DNA from: Conchocele bisecta
Taxonomy: Eukaryota; Mollusca; Bivalvia; Lucinida; Thyasiridae
Assembly (NCBI GenBank): GCA_029237695.1
Contig: CM055271.1
Span: forward strand, 86,158,208-86,222,207
Reading direction: 5' to 3'
Length of the DNA: 64,000 bases
Both the position numbers and the translations under genes were made by a program. A model generated the notes under the pieces. It searched no databases. It was not told the origin of the DNA and was given only the letters and a program-made list of their open reading frames with translations. Numbering within the stretch: position 1 is the first letter of the stretch; every line of letters starts with the position of its first letter. Positions 43,090 through 55,599 of the stretch are shown here, piece by piece.

Positions 43090-44445
43090 ACAGAGCAAGA
43101 AACACTATGATAAAATCATAGTAGCTTTAAAATTAAAATAGCTAAGCATTGGCGACTAAGCTGGACTCCATAAAGACAGCAAACTGTTGAGACCAGTTGC
43201 AGTCTGCTAGCACAATGTCAGATCTTACAGACTGCAGATGGTGCATCATATCGCCGTAACAGACGCTTTCTCATGAAGCAATGGAGAACATGAGTAATTA
43301 CCTTTGCAATGCAATATACAATACCATAATATACACTTGGATAAAAATGGATGGATTTTGCCATATTTTCATCTCTTAATTTAAAGGAAAAGACATGTGC
43401 TAACCAATATATCGATTTGAAGAAGCATAAACTATAAGCCACAACAATACGTAATATATGTAAATACGTAATACAATAATACTAATAGATGTAAATCCTT
43501 GAAGTGGCAATGTATGTGACACACCTTATTTTACAGCTGCCATTTTGAAGATAATGGCGTCTGGTAACCACAGTACTAGTAGCAATATATCAACACTTTA
43601 TGTTTCATTGTATAGAGTATAAAGCAGAATAACACATATCACACTGCATTAACATGTTAATAAAATAAATATTAGATTGTCAAGTTTAAATGGCGGCCAT
43701 TTAAAATAATTATGGCAGCCATTTTTAAAATATACTGAAACTAATTATGCCAATATGTCTTGTTCATACTAGAAATAATAATAAAAACAATCACATATAA
43801 CGTTTGACGATTAAATAAAAAATTAACTTCCATGGTGGGCCATTTTGAAATTTAAAAATGGCGGGCCATGCGGCTCTTAAAAAATGGAAAAAACAAATCA
43901 GTTGTGTTATATGCTGTAATATAATATGTTTTTTCAAGCAGACACACACGGTTTCCAATCACAATATCATTTGAAAGAACTGCAGCAAACAGTAATATTA
44001 CAATGTTTTTACAAATCTTCGATGTGGCGAAGTACATAGTTTTCGGTGGCCATTTCTTTTGAAACTAAAACTTACTCGTAGTACAATACCAGTTAGCAAT
44101 AAACTCAGCAGAATGTGTTAAACAAAATATACGAGTATAACCAAAGAGAAAACAAAAATCTTACCACGACATTCAAACATTTAAAATAAATACTGGATTT
44201 CCAATTTTGAAATAGCGGCCATCTTGAAAACCAAAATGGCTGGTATCTCAAAATGTATTGAACTCATCCTGCTAATATTTCTTGTCCATAATAATGTGTT
44301 TTCCGCTGCAAAAACACCACACATAATGACCTTGACCTCAAAATATAAATGTCAATGGCGGCCATTTTGAATTTGTATGTGGTCTATAGATGAATAAAAA
44401 CCTGGGTTCAAACAAGGTAGCAAAAAAAAACACAAACCCTAAAAT
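43090..44445. other. No gene; scattered GGCGGCCATTTTGAA motifs
   Basis: AT-rich with GCGGCCATTT/TGGCCATTTTGAA blocks at ~43533, 43692, 43720, 43848, 44046, 44216 and 44358, spaced 50-200 bp. Probably remnants of family A-like repeats. Confidence 0.45.
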
Positions 44446-44447
44446 AA

Positions 44448-45075
44448 CGACAGTATAGTATACACTAACTGTACTCTGTTATTAGTTATCAAATCCAATG
44501 ATATGTAAGCAGTTACCTGAGTGTTTTGTCCCTGGTGTCTACTCACCTACATGTACTATGTGAGTAGATATGGCTTTATCTATGTATACTGTGTACACTA
44601 ACAATAAGATGTGCATCATATTGAAAAGTTTACGCATCAAAATTTATTTTAAGATTGATGGGAGAAATTCTCAGATATCTCGTCTTTTGTACAGTTTGCT
44701 GGCATTATATTTATAGCTTGACATTCTCACATCTGTCTATTAATTATTGGCAACTCAATGCTCCATATAAGTATACAGAGCAATGCCATAATAGACACAT
44801 ATGACAACGGCAAGCTATAAATATTATGCCAGCAAATTATACAAAAAACGATTTATCTGAGGATTTCTCCCATCAATATCAAAATAAATGTTGATGTGTA
44901 AACTTCTCAATCTGATGCGTAGTCTAGTTATTGTACATGCTACCATAGGTAAAGCCATATTTACTTGCATAGTAGGTGAGTGACACCAGAGACAAAAAAA
45001 TACACTCAGGTAACTGCCTACATGTCACTGGATTTTGATAGCTAATAACAGAGTACAGTAGTGGTATATAGTATG
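44448..45075. repeat. ~0.63-kb imperfect palindrome
   Basis: Outer blocks ACTGTACTCTGTTATTAG (44468) and CTAATAACAGAGTACAGT (45042), then CAGTTACCTGAGTG / CACTCAGGTAACTG, AAAGTTTACGCATCA / TGATGTGTAAACTT, GATGGGAGAAAT / ATTTCTCCCATC and TTTGCTGGCAT / ATGCCAGCAAA all mirror about ~44762. The arms are ~300 bp with modest divergence. No coding frame. Confidence 0.85.
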
Positions 45076-45663
45076 TGTGTGGTGGTTTGGCAGTAAAATG
45101 ATACACTGTGCGATTTTCTGTGTATGAGTTTATTTAAATAATGGTGGTTCATGTTTTGTGAAAGAACACAGGCACACACCTGTCCAGAAAAACTGACATA
45201 GTTTACAGTTTGGTATAATATAATTTGATAAGAGAGTCCGTTCTTCTGGGCTTTTCTACATGTGATAGCTACTTTACTATCATACATATTTCTACTTTCA
45301 CATTTTGAGTTATTTGTCAAACGGCAGAACAAGTGAAATCTGGCTGATGGCTGAAACACACACAGATGCCGATTTGGCCACTCCATGTGCCGTATAGGAT
45401 AACAGTAACGAGCAGTATTCACATATATTTATACTATATGTTATCATATTACGAAGCAATTATCTTTGAATTAAACGATGATCATGTATACAACGGGTCT
45501 TTAAGGTTTTGTACCTATCCATTTTGCAGGTTTTTCTAGCAAGATTGCTGCTCAAACGCTAATCTAAATAGAAATAAACGTATCTTTGTGCACAGAACAT
45601 CTCACTCGGAAGGCATACAATTCATTTACAAGGGTACCCTCTCGGTATGTCATACATTGAACC

Positions 45664-46145
45664 AATGTCTCCAACGTTTATTCATCCAATAATGTATCGT
45701 TAGAGGGAATAAAAACATTCCATGTTTGTAACTGATAATGTGTATAACATCATCAGTATTTGGACAAAATAAAAAAGCTTACATTTCTATGTATTTTTTG
45801 GAGTGTAAGTGTAAGCTGGCCATATTTACCCGCCTTTTATTAAGTCTAATGGGCTATGTACAATTGTACTCTGTATTTCTGGTTACATGTTATGCTATTA
45901 TATTAAGGCATAACATAAAACTAACACAATCATGCAGTATATGTAATTGCATCACTACCTTATGTTTATATCTTTGCTATAATATACATATAGTACAGAC
46001 AGTATACTGTAGCATATTAAGCATGTCACCAACGTTTATTTCATCCATTAATGTACCGTTAGAGGGAATTAAAAACAGTTTATGTATGTAACTGATATTG
46101 TGTATAACATTATCAGTATTTTACAAAATAAAAAAGCTTACATAT
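45664..46145 (+). repeat. ~120-bp direct repeat, 360 bp apart
   Basis: CCAACGTTTATT.CATCCA..AATGTA.CGTTAGAGGGAAT...GTAACTGATANTGTGTATAACAT.ATCAGTATTT..ACAAAATAAAAAAGCTTACAT at 45664-45785 and 46023-46145. Confidence 0.8.
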
Positions 46146-46619
46146 AGTACAGGACAGTGTACTGATGACATTTTAAGTTCTATCCGTCTTATTACAATTA
46201 TATGTGGCTTGATGCTTGCTGGCTGATGATGTTCTTAAATAAATGCTATCCATCTTATTACATTTCTAGTATGTGGCTTGATGCTTTATTCATTTCGTAC
46301 TGTTCAATGCGTTTTGTGTTGATTACATTCCAAGTGGCTGATGCTTCATTGTTAGTGACATCCGGAGTTCCATTATTGATTAATGCATCGCTGTTTTGCT
46401 ATGTGCTTAGTTAGCTCGCTAAGCCACGTCTCTTGGCAACAATAATTGCAACAGTAATTTGGGAACAACCATTATGACGCCAGATGCGCTGCTAAAACAT
46501 AAAATAGTTATCCGTAAAATTATTTAATATGCTGGTACCTGTCATATAATACGTTGCTCTCTAAATTGGTTCCATGTCCCTAACCGTGTTGATGTAGATT
46601 GATGCCGCCTTTTCTGTTG

Positions 46620-48200
46620 CGCCATGTTTAGGTTAAAATACAAACCAAATAGTTTTACTGATAATTTAACCGAATCCCAGCCAGCCTTTCCTACTTTCAC
46701 AATCGTATGGATTTTTGTGGGACCAACCTCGTCATGTCCCCCAATTTTGTTTACATTATTTGGCACGAAACTCTGTTTACATCTCACTGCCAAACATGCT
46801 CAGTGTTTTCTTTTAAATGCTTCAAATATGCTGAAAACTGGTGTTTAAAAACATCCCAACATGTTCCTCAAATGAAACTGGGTAGTAATGGATCAAGATT
46901 TGCAAGTAAAACACCCGTAAAACACCCTGTTGACCTTAAAAACCCCCGGACTAATTTTTTATGCCGACTACTTTGCATACGCCAATTTTCTCTAACCTTA
47001 AACATAGAGTGCTACATGCCAGAGCAAAAATGAACATTGATTTACCATTACCAGACGTACTAATTGACATTATTATACTTTTTATATCAAACGCGAAATC
47101 CAGTTTGATATCAGGGCGATGACCGTGTTTCCTTAAAATGATAACGGAAGCAACTATTATTCCATTTATTTATTGTTTTTGATGTGCAATATCATACTTT
47201 ATGATATGTCGATAACAATATTTATTCAGCATTAGTCGATATAAATAATTTAAAAATACTACAACATTTGCATATGGAACTAGCTTGATACCACCGCGAG
47301 TCTCTATTAGTACATTAAAGATTATAAATAATTATATCTGTGTAGCTGCACTCGTAATTTTTTTAAAGTGGTGGACTAGTTGCAATTATACACAAAATAT
47401 TTAATTTCTCCATAAATAAAAATGTGTACCTACTGGGATGGGACCCCAGCTTCAACAAAAATAATTAAATCTATATTTAATTAGTCAAGATCTAGAGCAA
47501 ATAAGTGCAAGGTTATTCGAAAATAGGTCACGCAACATCCATAAAAGAAAAATGAAAGTAGCAGAGAATAGCAAATGTGTGGTTATGTTTTAGGGGAAAT
47601 CATTGGTGGTGGGCCACCTTAGTCTGATCCCTGACGGTTATTGGTTTGCATCGGTAACGGGCCAGTTTGACAGTCAAACTGTATATGTGTAACTTACTAT
47701 ACATATATGATTATTTTCAATTACGTACATATGTAATTTAATTATGAGGATACATGTATGTATAAAACACATTAGTAAGTCAAACACCATACATACGTAT
47801 GCAATTTAGTTAATATAGGTTAGAGAATAATAAATTGTGCGAAATCGTCAAGGGGGTAATAGTAGTCTAGTAGGAAGACAATCGTGCAGGTGTTTTGAGG
47901 TCACTGACACAGTTTGCTTGCAAATCTTGATCCATTACTACCCAGTTTCACTAGAGGAACATGTGGGGGTGTTGGTCATGTGATGTAAACAGAGTTTCCG
48001 TGGCTAATAAAAAATGTAAACAATGTTGGGGGACATGACGAGGTCGGATTTTCTTTCTTGGGAGTAAGTGAACCTATTGTTTAATTCATGCAGAACCAGT
48101 ACACAACGGCTGCAGGTCATGTACAAGTAGGTCACACAACATCCATACCAATAGTGAAAGTAGGAGAGATATGTGGGTGAAATCTTACATCAACACCGGC
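46620..48200. repeat. Inverted repeat with ~300-bp arms (family J copies 2 and 3)
   Basis: The left arm (46620-46930) ends CCCAACATGTTCCTC...ACTGGGTAGTAATGGATCAA GATTTGCAAG...AAAACACC. The right arm (47885-48200) has GGTGTTTT...CTTGCAAATCTTGATCCA. TTACTACCCAGT and ..GACATGACGAGGTC..GAAAGTAG. The 0.95-kb middle contains family K (47048-47460). It may be one large fold-back element or two J copies in opposite orientation. Confidence 0.7.
47048..47460 (+). repeat. Dispersed repeat family K, copy 1
   Basis: GTACTAATTGACATTA, TGATATCAGGGCGATGA, GTGTTTCCTTAAAAT, CATTTGCATATG, ATACCACCGCGAGTC and GCAATTATACAC occur in the same order at 57487-57897. Confidence 0.75.
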
Positions 48201-48689
48201 ATTGGAGGTGTGACTTGAACATCCAATCAGATGTCGGACTATAATTGATTAGAGGGAGAATTACTTGAGTGGACAGCAGTGCCATCTGACGTCATAATGA
48301 CGCACTACTAACCCATACATTGCTTGCATCATTCTGCTTGTGGCTTGATGCGTTCTGCTTGCGGCTTTCCGCTTTCGGACTGTGGCTTGATGCTTACTTC
48401 CTGCGGTCCTTACTGCTTTCGGCCTTCTTCAAAGTGCTAAGTGCTTTGTTCTTACTTTCTATTTCAAATGCTTAGTGCAATAAAACAGGGACACGAATAA
48501 GGACGTATCAATAAGTGTAATGCAAATAAGACGAATTAACAAAGCAATCAGCAGAATGGACATGTAAGAAAGACAAATACAATTACAACAAGCAGATTTC
48601 AAATGTAATAAATACAAAGGACGAATGAAATAACATGAATATAAGTTGTAATGTCATCAACACGCAAGCATCAAGTCACATAGAATTAT

Positions 48690-51600
48690 GGCGGATATTA
48701 TCTTCCATACACTACATGTACATATCATAGTTTTATTCTGTTCAGTGTTTGATAGTATAGATGCTAACACTTATAGATATATTAAGTGTAACTTATATCA
48801 GCAAATACAGTTTACAGCAAGCACAGTCAATGAGTCTATGAACACGCATTTCTACTGTAGGCTGTTGTTTCTCATTGTACAAACGTCAGCGTTTCAATAA
48901 CGTCATTTTCTTGATGACATTACTTGTTTTCCTTGCGTGATTCACATGGTGCAACAAAAGATGAGATAAAACAAAAACTATGAAACACATTTGCATTTTC
49001 TTTTCAGCGTATTGTTTTTGAAAGGTGTCCGCATCAAAAAATGTCAAAACGTGCAAATTGAAAAGTTTGTCATTAAGGCTAGTTTTCACAGAGCTCGACC
49101 CATATAGTACAGAAGCATTAGCTATAACCTGGAAAAAAGATGCAGAAAGCTTACATGGAGCCATACTGAGTCCATAGACAAAAGTTATCATCTGGAAAAT
49201 GTGAGCTCGATGTGTAATCCAAGATGGCGTTCAAGATGGAGCGGATTGCTCCCGAGCTAATATATATGGGCCGCGCTCTGGGAAAACCTCTGGGAAAACC
49301 AGTCATATATCTTTAATGTTGTTATCTTAAACTAATATAAAATGACACAGTTTCATGTTTGAGGATGTTGGGAATCTAAATATAATGTAATATCATCGGT
49401 TAAATGTCTATGTCATTTAAAAATGTCAAGGTCATCTGCAAATAATTCCAAATAATCATGAGAAATCTGCGTAATTTTATTATATTTCTGTATTTATTTA
49501 CCAGTACAGTGCAGGTACCTTCTTTGTATCAGTAAGTAAACATTACTAGGGAGAGAAAGTGCTTCAGCTTATTATAATTATCCTAATATGACCTTAATAT
49601 GACCTTGAATATCGCACAAAACAAGTTTCAATGTTGCAGATGCTTACAGTTTACACTTTTATGTCGAAATGGTGAGAAAGTTAATCACTGCTCATCGTCA
49701 CCATCGAGATGATATGAATTTGTACATGTTTGGCCAATGCATGACGTGCACATTGTTGTGCAATACAATCCAGCTTTGCGACACATACATCGCTTGTCAC
49801 ATCCTTTCTTGCAGCCACATGATAACATCTGGAGTACACTGTCAGGTGCTACAGATACATCTGTCAGAACAGTTTTCAGCATATTGCCACTGAGCTCCCA
49901 GCCCCAGTCAGTCGGCTCTAGATCTCCAACATTACCAAGCCATTCTTGTACAGTGAAGTATCTTCTGTACGAGTGATATATTGCAGCTGTCGATGTTGGT
50001 GGGTAGCTCTCCAGTTTGAAGCTGTTGTAGCTCTTCTTACCAACCTATTGCATGTATTGTACACAACGCAGCTGTCAAGACATCGTCTCCCCCACCCGTG
50101 CTACTTTATCCTGACTTGAGTCTGACTTTCGAAATACATCCGCTAAGTGCATTTTTCCCAACGCTGAAGGGGTGCAGAGACCTATCACACCCTGTGATGA
50201 CATGACCGAGAAGAACGTTAGTACGTGCACTGGGTTGCATCGCTTGTTGAATGTCATTGACTTTGATTCATTGAGTAACACCATGTAGAAGTTTGTGGAG
50301 GTGACTATCAACACGCATGATAAGCAAGTCAGTGTCCGTGCCTACCAGTACCACGGGACGACATGGTTGAACGTGTCAACATGTATCCAGCGTCTACGGT
50401 AGCCTGGATACATTTCACACCTTCGACAGTGATCTTCTGTTTGACTTTTTATATCAGTCGGCTAAGAACGAGCGTTGATTTATAGAGATTGGTCGGTGAA
50501 GATCAACAATTATGTCTGCAGATATGGTTTGACTGAGACTGTGCCTATTCTGTTCTGCAACATTAGTGGACATGGTGGCATAGTCATCAAAACAAAATGC
50601 ACACCTGTCATAATTATTTAGCACATTGGATACGTAGTTGTCACAGACAGCACCGTATGTACAAGTATCCGGATCGGTTGGCCATGGCACACTCTACAAT
50701 AAATAGCCGCCATCAACAATGCAGTACGGGTTCTCGAGTTCATCATGTGTTGTGGTAACTGGGGCTTTCAGCTGATTAGCCAGAACACTTGTATTGTTCT
50801 TCCACATCACACCCTTGTCAAATAACGCCGGTGGCTCCTTACTGAACTCATGCCGAATGTGATCTTCATGTCTGATGACACATGTAACACGCATGAACAG
50901 TAGGTTGGGATCTATCTAAACTTCATGATTACGGACTGTCGCACTATTGTTCGCGCTTACTTACCAATTGAAACAACTCGTCATTACCTTTTGAATTTAG
51001 CGTAAGCATAATTTTCTCACCTGTAAGACATTCCGCAACTTCCCTCCAAAGCTCGAAAGCACAATCTGCATTAACATATTTGGGTGCAACTAGTCCAGGT
51101 GAGACAGACCAGACTGCCACGATGATGGCCTGTGTAACAGAAAGGAAAGTGATCACCAAGCCAATTCCGAAATATGGCATAGTGCTGACCATCACGCGCT
51201 ATTTGGAGACTCGCATTCATTGTGCTGGTCGCTTGTTTGCAAATGAATGCCATAGAAGTGATTCGCAGACAGGAACAGTCATTGGCAGAACGTGGACCAT
51301 CCTTGACTGGGTGCTACCTGTGATGCCACGACCAGGTTTCAAGCCTCCTCGTGTCTTTAGCATCCGCATCAGCACATGCTCAATGGTCTGGTCTGTGAGG
51401 TTACCTGACCAGAATATATGTCACTCCTGCGAATTGTCCAGTAGCCAGATGTGGTACATGCAGTACGCTGATTTTCAACCATGATATTTGGGAGATTCAT
51501 CATCTGGTATGGTAAAGACGGGCACATTTTGCATATTCCACATGCCCATTAGAGTGAAACAGTTGGATCATTGCATTAATGCAGAACAGGTGCAGTTCCC

Positions 51601-53745
51601 ACTCGCCAGTTATTTCGACACGCAGAAATAAGAGTATAAGCCGCACCATTTTCTGATAGAAAATCCACAATATTTTCCGGTTCTTGATTCTGTGACCAGT
51701 TCACTTTCTTGACCATCAAGTACGTATGTGAGTTGTGTTACAACCGACTCCATTTGAACTGCACCTGGCTCCAATTCATGTTTGAGCAACATCTCATGAA
51801 TAACCTTTAGACGCCCTATTTTTACTGCAGACAAACACTCTACTGTATCAAGCATTTTCCGAATAAGAGACGAGGCGCTCAGCATGTGTGCCAGGAGTAC
51901 ACGGGCATATGTATGGCCTGTCACCATGCTCTTGACTGTCTTTGGCGTGTATACAATTTCCCATAGATGAGACAAACCACTTTGGGTCATGACATGCCCG
52001 ATTGCGCCCATGTATGACAACAGAAGAAATCCACCTAATCTCCCTACCAGCTTGTTCAGTTCTGGGGATGCCAATATGATGTTGGCTGCTTTCTTGTACA
52101 GTGGTTGGTCTTATGTAACAGGAGCGATGCCCAACGTGTACTTCAAACATAAATCATGTGCATACAAAAGGGCAGAATAGAGCATTTCCGGGTGGTTTGG
52201 GTCAAGATTGATGACTGGCAGAATGTAAATTTTGCTCACCTCAAAGTGCCCCTGGTTCATAACGGTTTGGCTGAATCCACTCCACATCAGACAACGTTCA
52301 GGTTCAGATACGGTGAAGATGGCTACTCGTATATTGTCCAAAGATTTAGCCAGCTGCACTGATGGTATACTGTCTTTGATGGATTCAAGTGGCTAGATGA
52401 ATACATTGTTTGAGAGAAGGTACATGTGGTTTTCTAACCATTCTGATCTCCGCGGCCAGTAATAGCAGCTGATCGAACTTGTGTTGAACGAGGAAGCTGT
52501 TCGTTCCCACTCTGTCCAGCTGGAGTGACACCAGCAATGTCACCTAGCACATGCCATGTTCCATGTCCAGTGGTCAGTGTGCGGTATCAATATCTGCGTT
52601 GTCAAAGACAAAGATCTGTTCACAAGGGTATGTTTTACAGTGTGGCTGCTATACGGTTATCAATGGTAGATAAACCACTTATTTGAGGAGGTAACTATGT
52701 ATATATTGGAATAAATATCAGGTATGACAGCAATAAGGAGACAACAATAACAACAACAAGAACCTTCAATGTACTTGCAAACATTGTTCTGGTAGTGTTC
52801 CTCCGATTGTTGCTATTACATCACACCTTCGCTGGAGGGTGCCTCACCATCATGGGTAGGGTTATTGTTGTGCCTCGATACATGGTGCTTAACTAGCTTA
52901 ATACCATTATAGGTATTATATTGTAACATATACATAACAATGGATCTGCATATATAAATACAATATTCATGTTTCAAAACAGACATTAATTGAAATTTTC
53001 AGCAGCGAAAAGTAACAAATGCATGCGATATTCGACATTTGACCTTGGTCTTATTAGCTGACCTTGAAGCATTTGAACAATAATTAACTCACCAAACTAC
53101 TACCATACATCCCAAAACCAGATATTAGAGGTAAATTATGCATTGTTTTATGAACATACATTAATACAATGTGATTATTTGTAATTATTTTGGCGGCCAT
53201 CTTGGATTTCTCAGCGAGCTCACATTTTTCAGATGATAACTTTTGCCAATCAATTAAAATATATGCAAGCTACCACTGGTGAAAATTTCAGCTTTCTGCA
53301 TTTTATTACCAGGTTCGGGTGTTTTGGAGCGGATTGCTCCCGAGCTAATATATATGGGCCGCGCTCTGGGAAAACCAGCCTTAATGACACAATTTTCGAT
53401 TTTCACTTTTTTGCATTTTTTAATGCGGACACCTTTCAAATGCAATATTCTGAAAATAAAATGCAATTATACTTCATAGTTTTTGTTTTATCTCACTTTT
53501 AGCAACACCATGTGAATCACGCACGGAAAAAAAATTAACGTCATCTAGAAAATTACGTTGTTGAAACAGCGACGTTTGTACAATGCAACTCAACAGCCTA
53601 CAGTAGAAATGAGTGTTCATAAACTCATTGACGATGCTTGCTGTAAACTGTATTATCTAAATGTATCTACAAGTGTTACAATGTAGTATGTATACTATCA
53701 AACATTGAACAGAATAAAACCATGATATGTACATGTAGTGAACAA
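48690..53745. mobile_element. Candidate ~5-kb element: ~540-bp inverted arms around a minus-strand gene
   Basis: Left arm 48690-49228 and right arm 53195-53745 are inverted copies: TACATGTACATATCAT, TTTTATTCTGTTCA, CAGTTTACAGCAAGCA, TTTCTACTGTAGGCTGTTG, TGATTCACATGGTG, GATAAAACAAAAACTATGAA, GAAAGGTGTCCGCAT, GCAGAAAGCT, AAAAGTTATCATCTG and TGTGAGCTCG all occur in mirrored order. The only coding signal between them is the pseudogene at 49685-52655. The arms could be long terminal inverted repeats of a DNA transposon or a solo repeat that landed twice. No target duplication was fixed. Confidence 0.5.
49685..52655 (-). pseudogene. Unnamed multicopy family, copy 1 (middle and C-terminal parts, nuclease-like motifs)
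   Basis: On the minus strand, in order: YPCEQIFVFDNADID and, in the next frame, TTGHGTWHVLGDIAG (52520-52650); a frame of ~250 codons (52359-51610) with one stop at 52111, containing INLDPNHPEMLY, LVGRLGGFLLLSYMGAIGHV and GHTYARVLLAH; GEWELHLFCINAMIQLFHSNGH (frame-shifted); VNADCAFELWREVAECLTG (~51000-51080); VIRHEDHIRHEFSKEPPALF; TYGAVCDNYVSNVL (50630); RPVVLVGTDTDLLIM (~50345); GHVITGCD (~50190); and a tail CGCKKGCDKRCMCRKAG...C-T-x-M-C-T-x-C (49685-49882). The block order matches large uncharacterised proteins that are numerous in molluscs and cnidarians. The VLVGxDxDLL and TGCD blocks recall PIN/FEN nucleases. The tail looks zinc-binding. Ten or more shifts and stops make it dead. Confidence 0.7.
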
Positions 53746-53865
53746 AACAAATGCACTACTATCGATTTTAAATCTATAATTAGCCGACCTGCGGCTTCGT
53801 AATTTGCCACCATCGCCATAATAAATTCATATACATGTGTCGTCATGCTCCCCGTAAATTGTTGA

Positions 53866-54060
53866 AACCTAAAAGGCGTGAAACGCAATTCTCTGCATTC
53901 TCATGGCCCAGTCTTGAGGGCCCAAAGGGCCCGATGTTGCAAGGGGGTCGGGGGCATGCTCCCCCGGATTTTATTAAATCTAAGAGGCGTGAAACGCCAT
54001 TTCCTGCATTCACAGCAAGTTTGAGGATGAGAAAATGTGCTTTATTACAGAATTATTGAG
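53866..54060 (+). repeat. ~112-bp tandem duplication and GC-rich block
   Basis: CTAAAAGGCGTGAAACGCAA (53869) and CTAAGAGGCGTGAAACGCCA (53980), each followed by TTCNCTGCATTC. In between GGGGGTCGGGGGCATGCTCC, and further on CTTCTGCCGCTCCTGCGGAC. A style common in mollusc repeats; family unknown. Confidence 0.65.
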
Positions 54061-54361
54061 GGGACTAGGCCCCCCCTCCCCAACACAATTATTGGGGTGG
54101 GGGAGGTCAGGCCCTCGCCCCCCAAACTTCTGCCGCTCCTGCGGACACCCCCGGGGATTTTTAAAAATAAAAATCGATTGTCCATTCCTGACTCTCGGAA
54201 TTAAATTTACATCTCAGAAAGCGGGAGGAACGTTTTCCTGCGTAGCCAATATGACTGACGGACGGGCTAATGTATATGATGTACCCCGTACTAGCAGGTA
54301 GCAGGTCAATGGGGAAATGCTGCGCTGACCCCCACTCCCTCGCTGCCCACCGCGCGCCACT

Positions 54362-54393
54362 GCCACCCCCCCCCCCACCCCCCCCCCCACCCC
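54362..54393. repeat. Poly-C tracts
   Basis: Two 10-11-C runs with single A interruptions, next to GTGTGTAG. The glycine-rich minus-strand ORF here is an artefact. Confidence 0.9.
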
Positions 54394-54849
54394 TACACAC
54401 CGAGGGAAGATATTGTTAGGCGTTTAGTTACTGTGCGGGCTACCCGTCTCGACCCTTTCTATGAATTTACTGCCAGTACTAATTTCTTTTTGTAAGTATC
54501 TTCAACTTTTATGTTCGCATTTATCAACTGTACTATGCAGATTCATTCACATAATAATTATTATTTGTTATTTTCGTGACTGATGCCTGTGCGACAGCAT
54601 GCGTATTTATTTAGAAAATGGAATGCATAGTTGTTAAAATCGAAAGTGGCCAACAGAACATTCAGAGCAAAATTATCCATTATTGTGTATTTATATATTT
54701 GTGTGGGTTTGAATTTTTGATAATGGGTTTACCATTTGAAATATATTTATTTTTTTCATAAACCTGCAATATGTGTATGTCAATGTCGGGAAAATGTGGA
54801 GATGTAACATACATGGTTGTATAATTGTTACATGTGCCGATAAAAATAC

Positions 54850-55020
54850 CGGCAGTATATCCTCTCGTCGGGAATAATTAATTTGAAAACGAAATGTGCA
54901 ATTTAGTTGTGTTGTGCTTCAGAATTTAGACGCGTTTAATCTGCAAATCTGGAATGTGTGTGTATTTGCTTTATATTATTTACACGCCTCCGAGATGAAC
55001 GGCCTTTTGATAAACAACAA
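54850..55020 (-). repeat. Paralogue of 38620-39090 without the hAT-like MITE
   Basis: CTCTCGTCGGGAATAATTAA...TTGTGTTGTGCTTCAG...CGCGT...ATCTGCAAAT...TATTATTTACACGCCTCCGAG is the complement of both flanks of the MITE at 38.7 kb, joined directly. It serves as an empty site. Confidence 0.8.
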
Positions 55021-55081
55021 AGCACACAGACGTACATTGTTTAGTACAATGTAGTAATAGTCTGGGGGCAATTGTTCAGAA

Positions 55082-55210
55082 TCCGGCACCTCTTGTTAAT
55101 TTTTCTTTGTTAGTGGTTTTGTATTCATCTGGGATCCAACTTTCCGAAAAATGCGGGTACCATTTTTTTCGGACACCTTCAAGGTCAGTTCAAGGTCATT
55201 CGAAATCAAG
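55082..55210 (+). repeat. Dispersed repeat family G, copy 2
   Basis: GAATCCGGCACCTCTTGTTA...GAAAAATGCGGGTACCATTT...TCAAGGTCAGTTCAAGGTCA, matching 30450-30600 in order. Repeated AAGGTCA half-sites (55189, 55198, 55206, 55337) resemble nuclear-receptor half-sites but are part of the repeat. Confidence 0.7.
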
Positions 55211-55534
55211 GTCAAAATCCTGGTATTTATGCCCTCAAACCGCGGAATTGGTACATTTGAAGTATCAATATCTTCGGTGGTATGCATCACAATACTTAAT
55301 AATGAACTGCACTCAACGAATCTAACAACAACTATCAAGGTCAAGGTCACAACACTATATTTGCAAGGTCACCGAAGGAAAACGGCAACGATATACCAGT
55401 ATGGTGTTCAGTCGGATATCATTAAGTTATTACCATAGAACATATATCTCTAGAGATATGTAACATAAGGATACTTTTCTTTTCACCAGCCACGACAAAA
55501 AGTGACTTAATTCGTTTCTTACTAGCGGATATCA

Positions 55535-55580
55535 AATGTTAGGGAATTGTGTAAATATTTTTGTGCTGGAATTATATACT
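55535..55580 (-). repeat. Truncated F2 end
   Basis: CAAATGTTAGGGAATTGTGT, AAATATTTTTGTGCTGGAAT is identical to the end of the F2 copy at 34640-34690. The palindromic part is missing. Confidence 0.8.
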
Positions 55581-55599
55581 TATAACTAAACATGCGATG

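Noticed and set aside
51080..51484. 134-codon plus-strand ORF
   Set aside because: The opposite strand carries the recognised blocks of the unnamed family (ADCAFELWREVAE and neighbours). The plus frame has no motif.
55150..55345. Nuclear-receptor response elements (AAGGTCA half-sites)
   Set aside because: The half-sites belong to dispersed family G and recur in its other copies, with no gene nearby to regulate.
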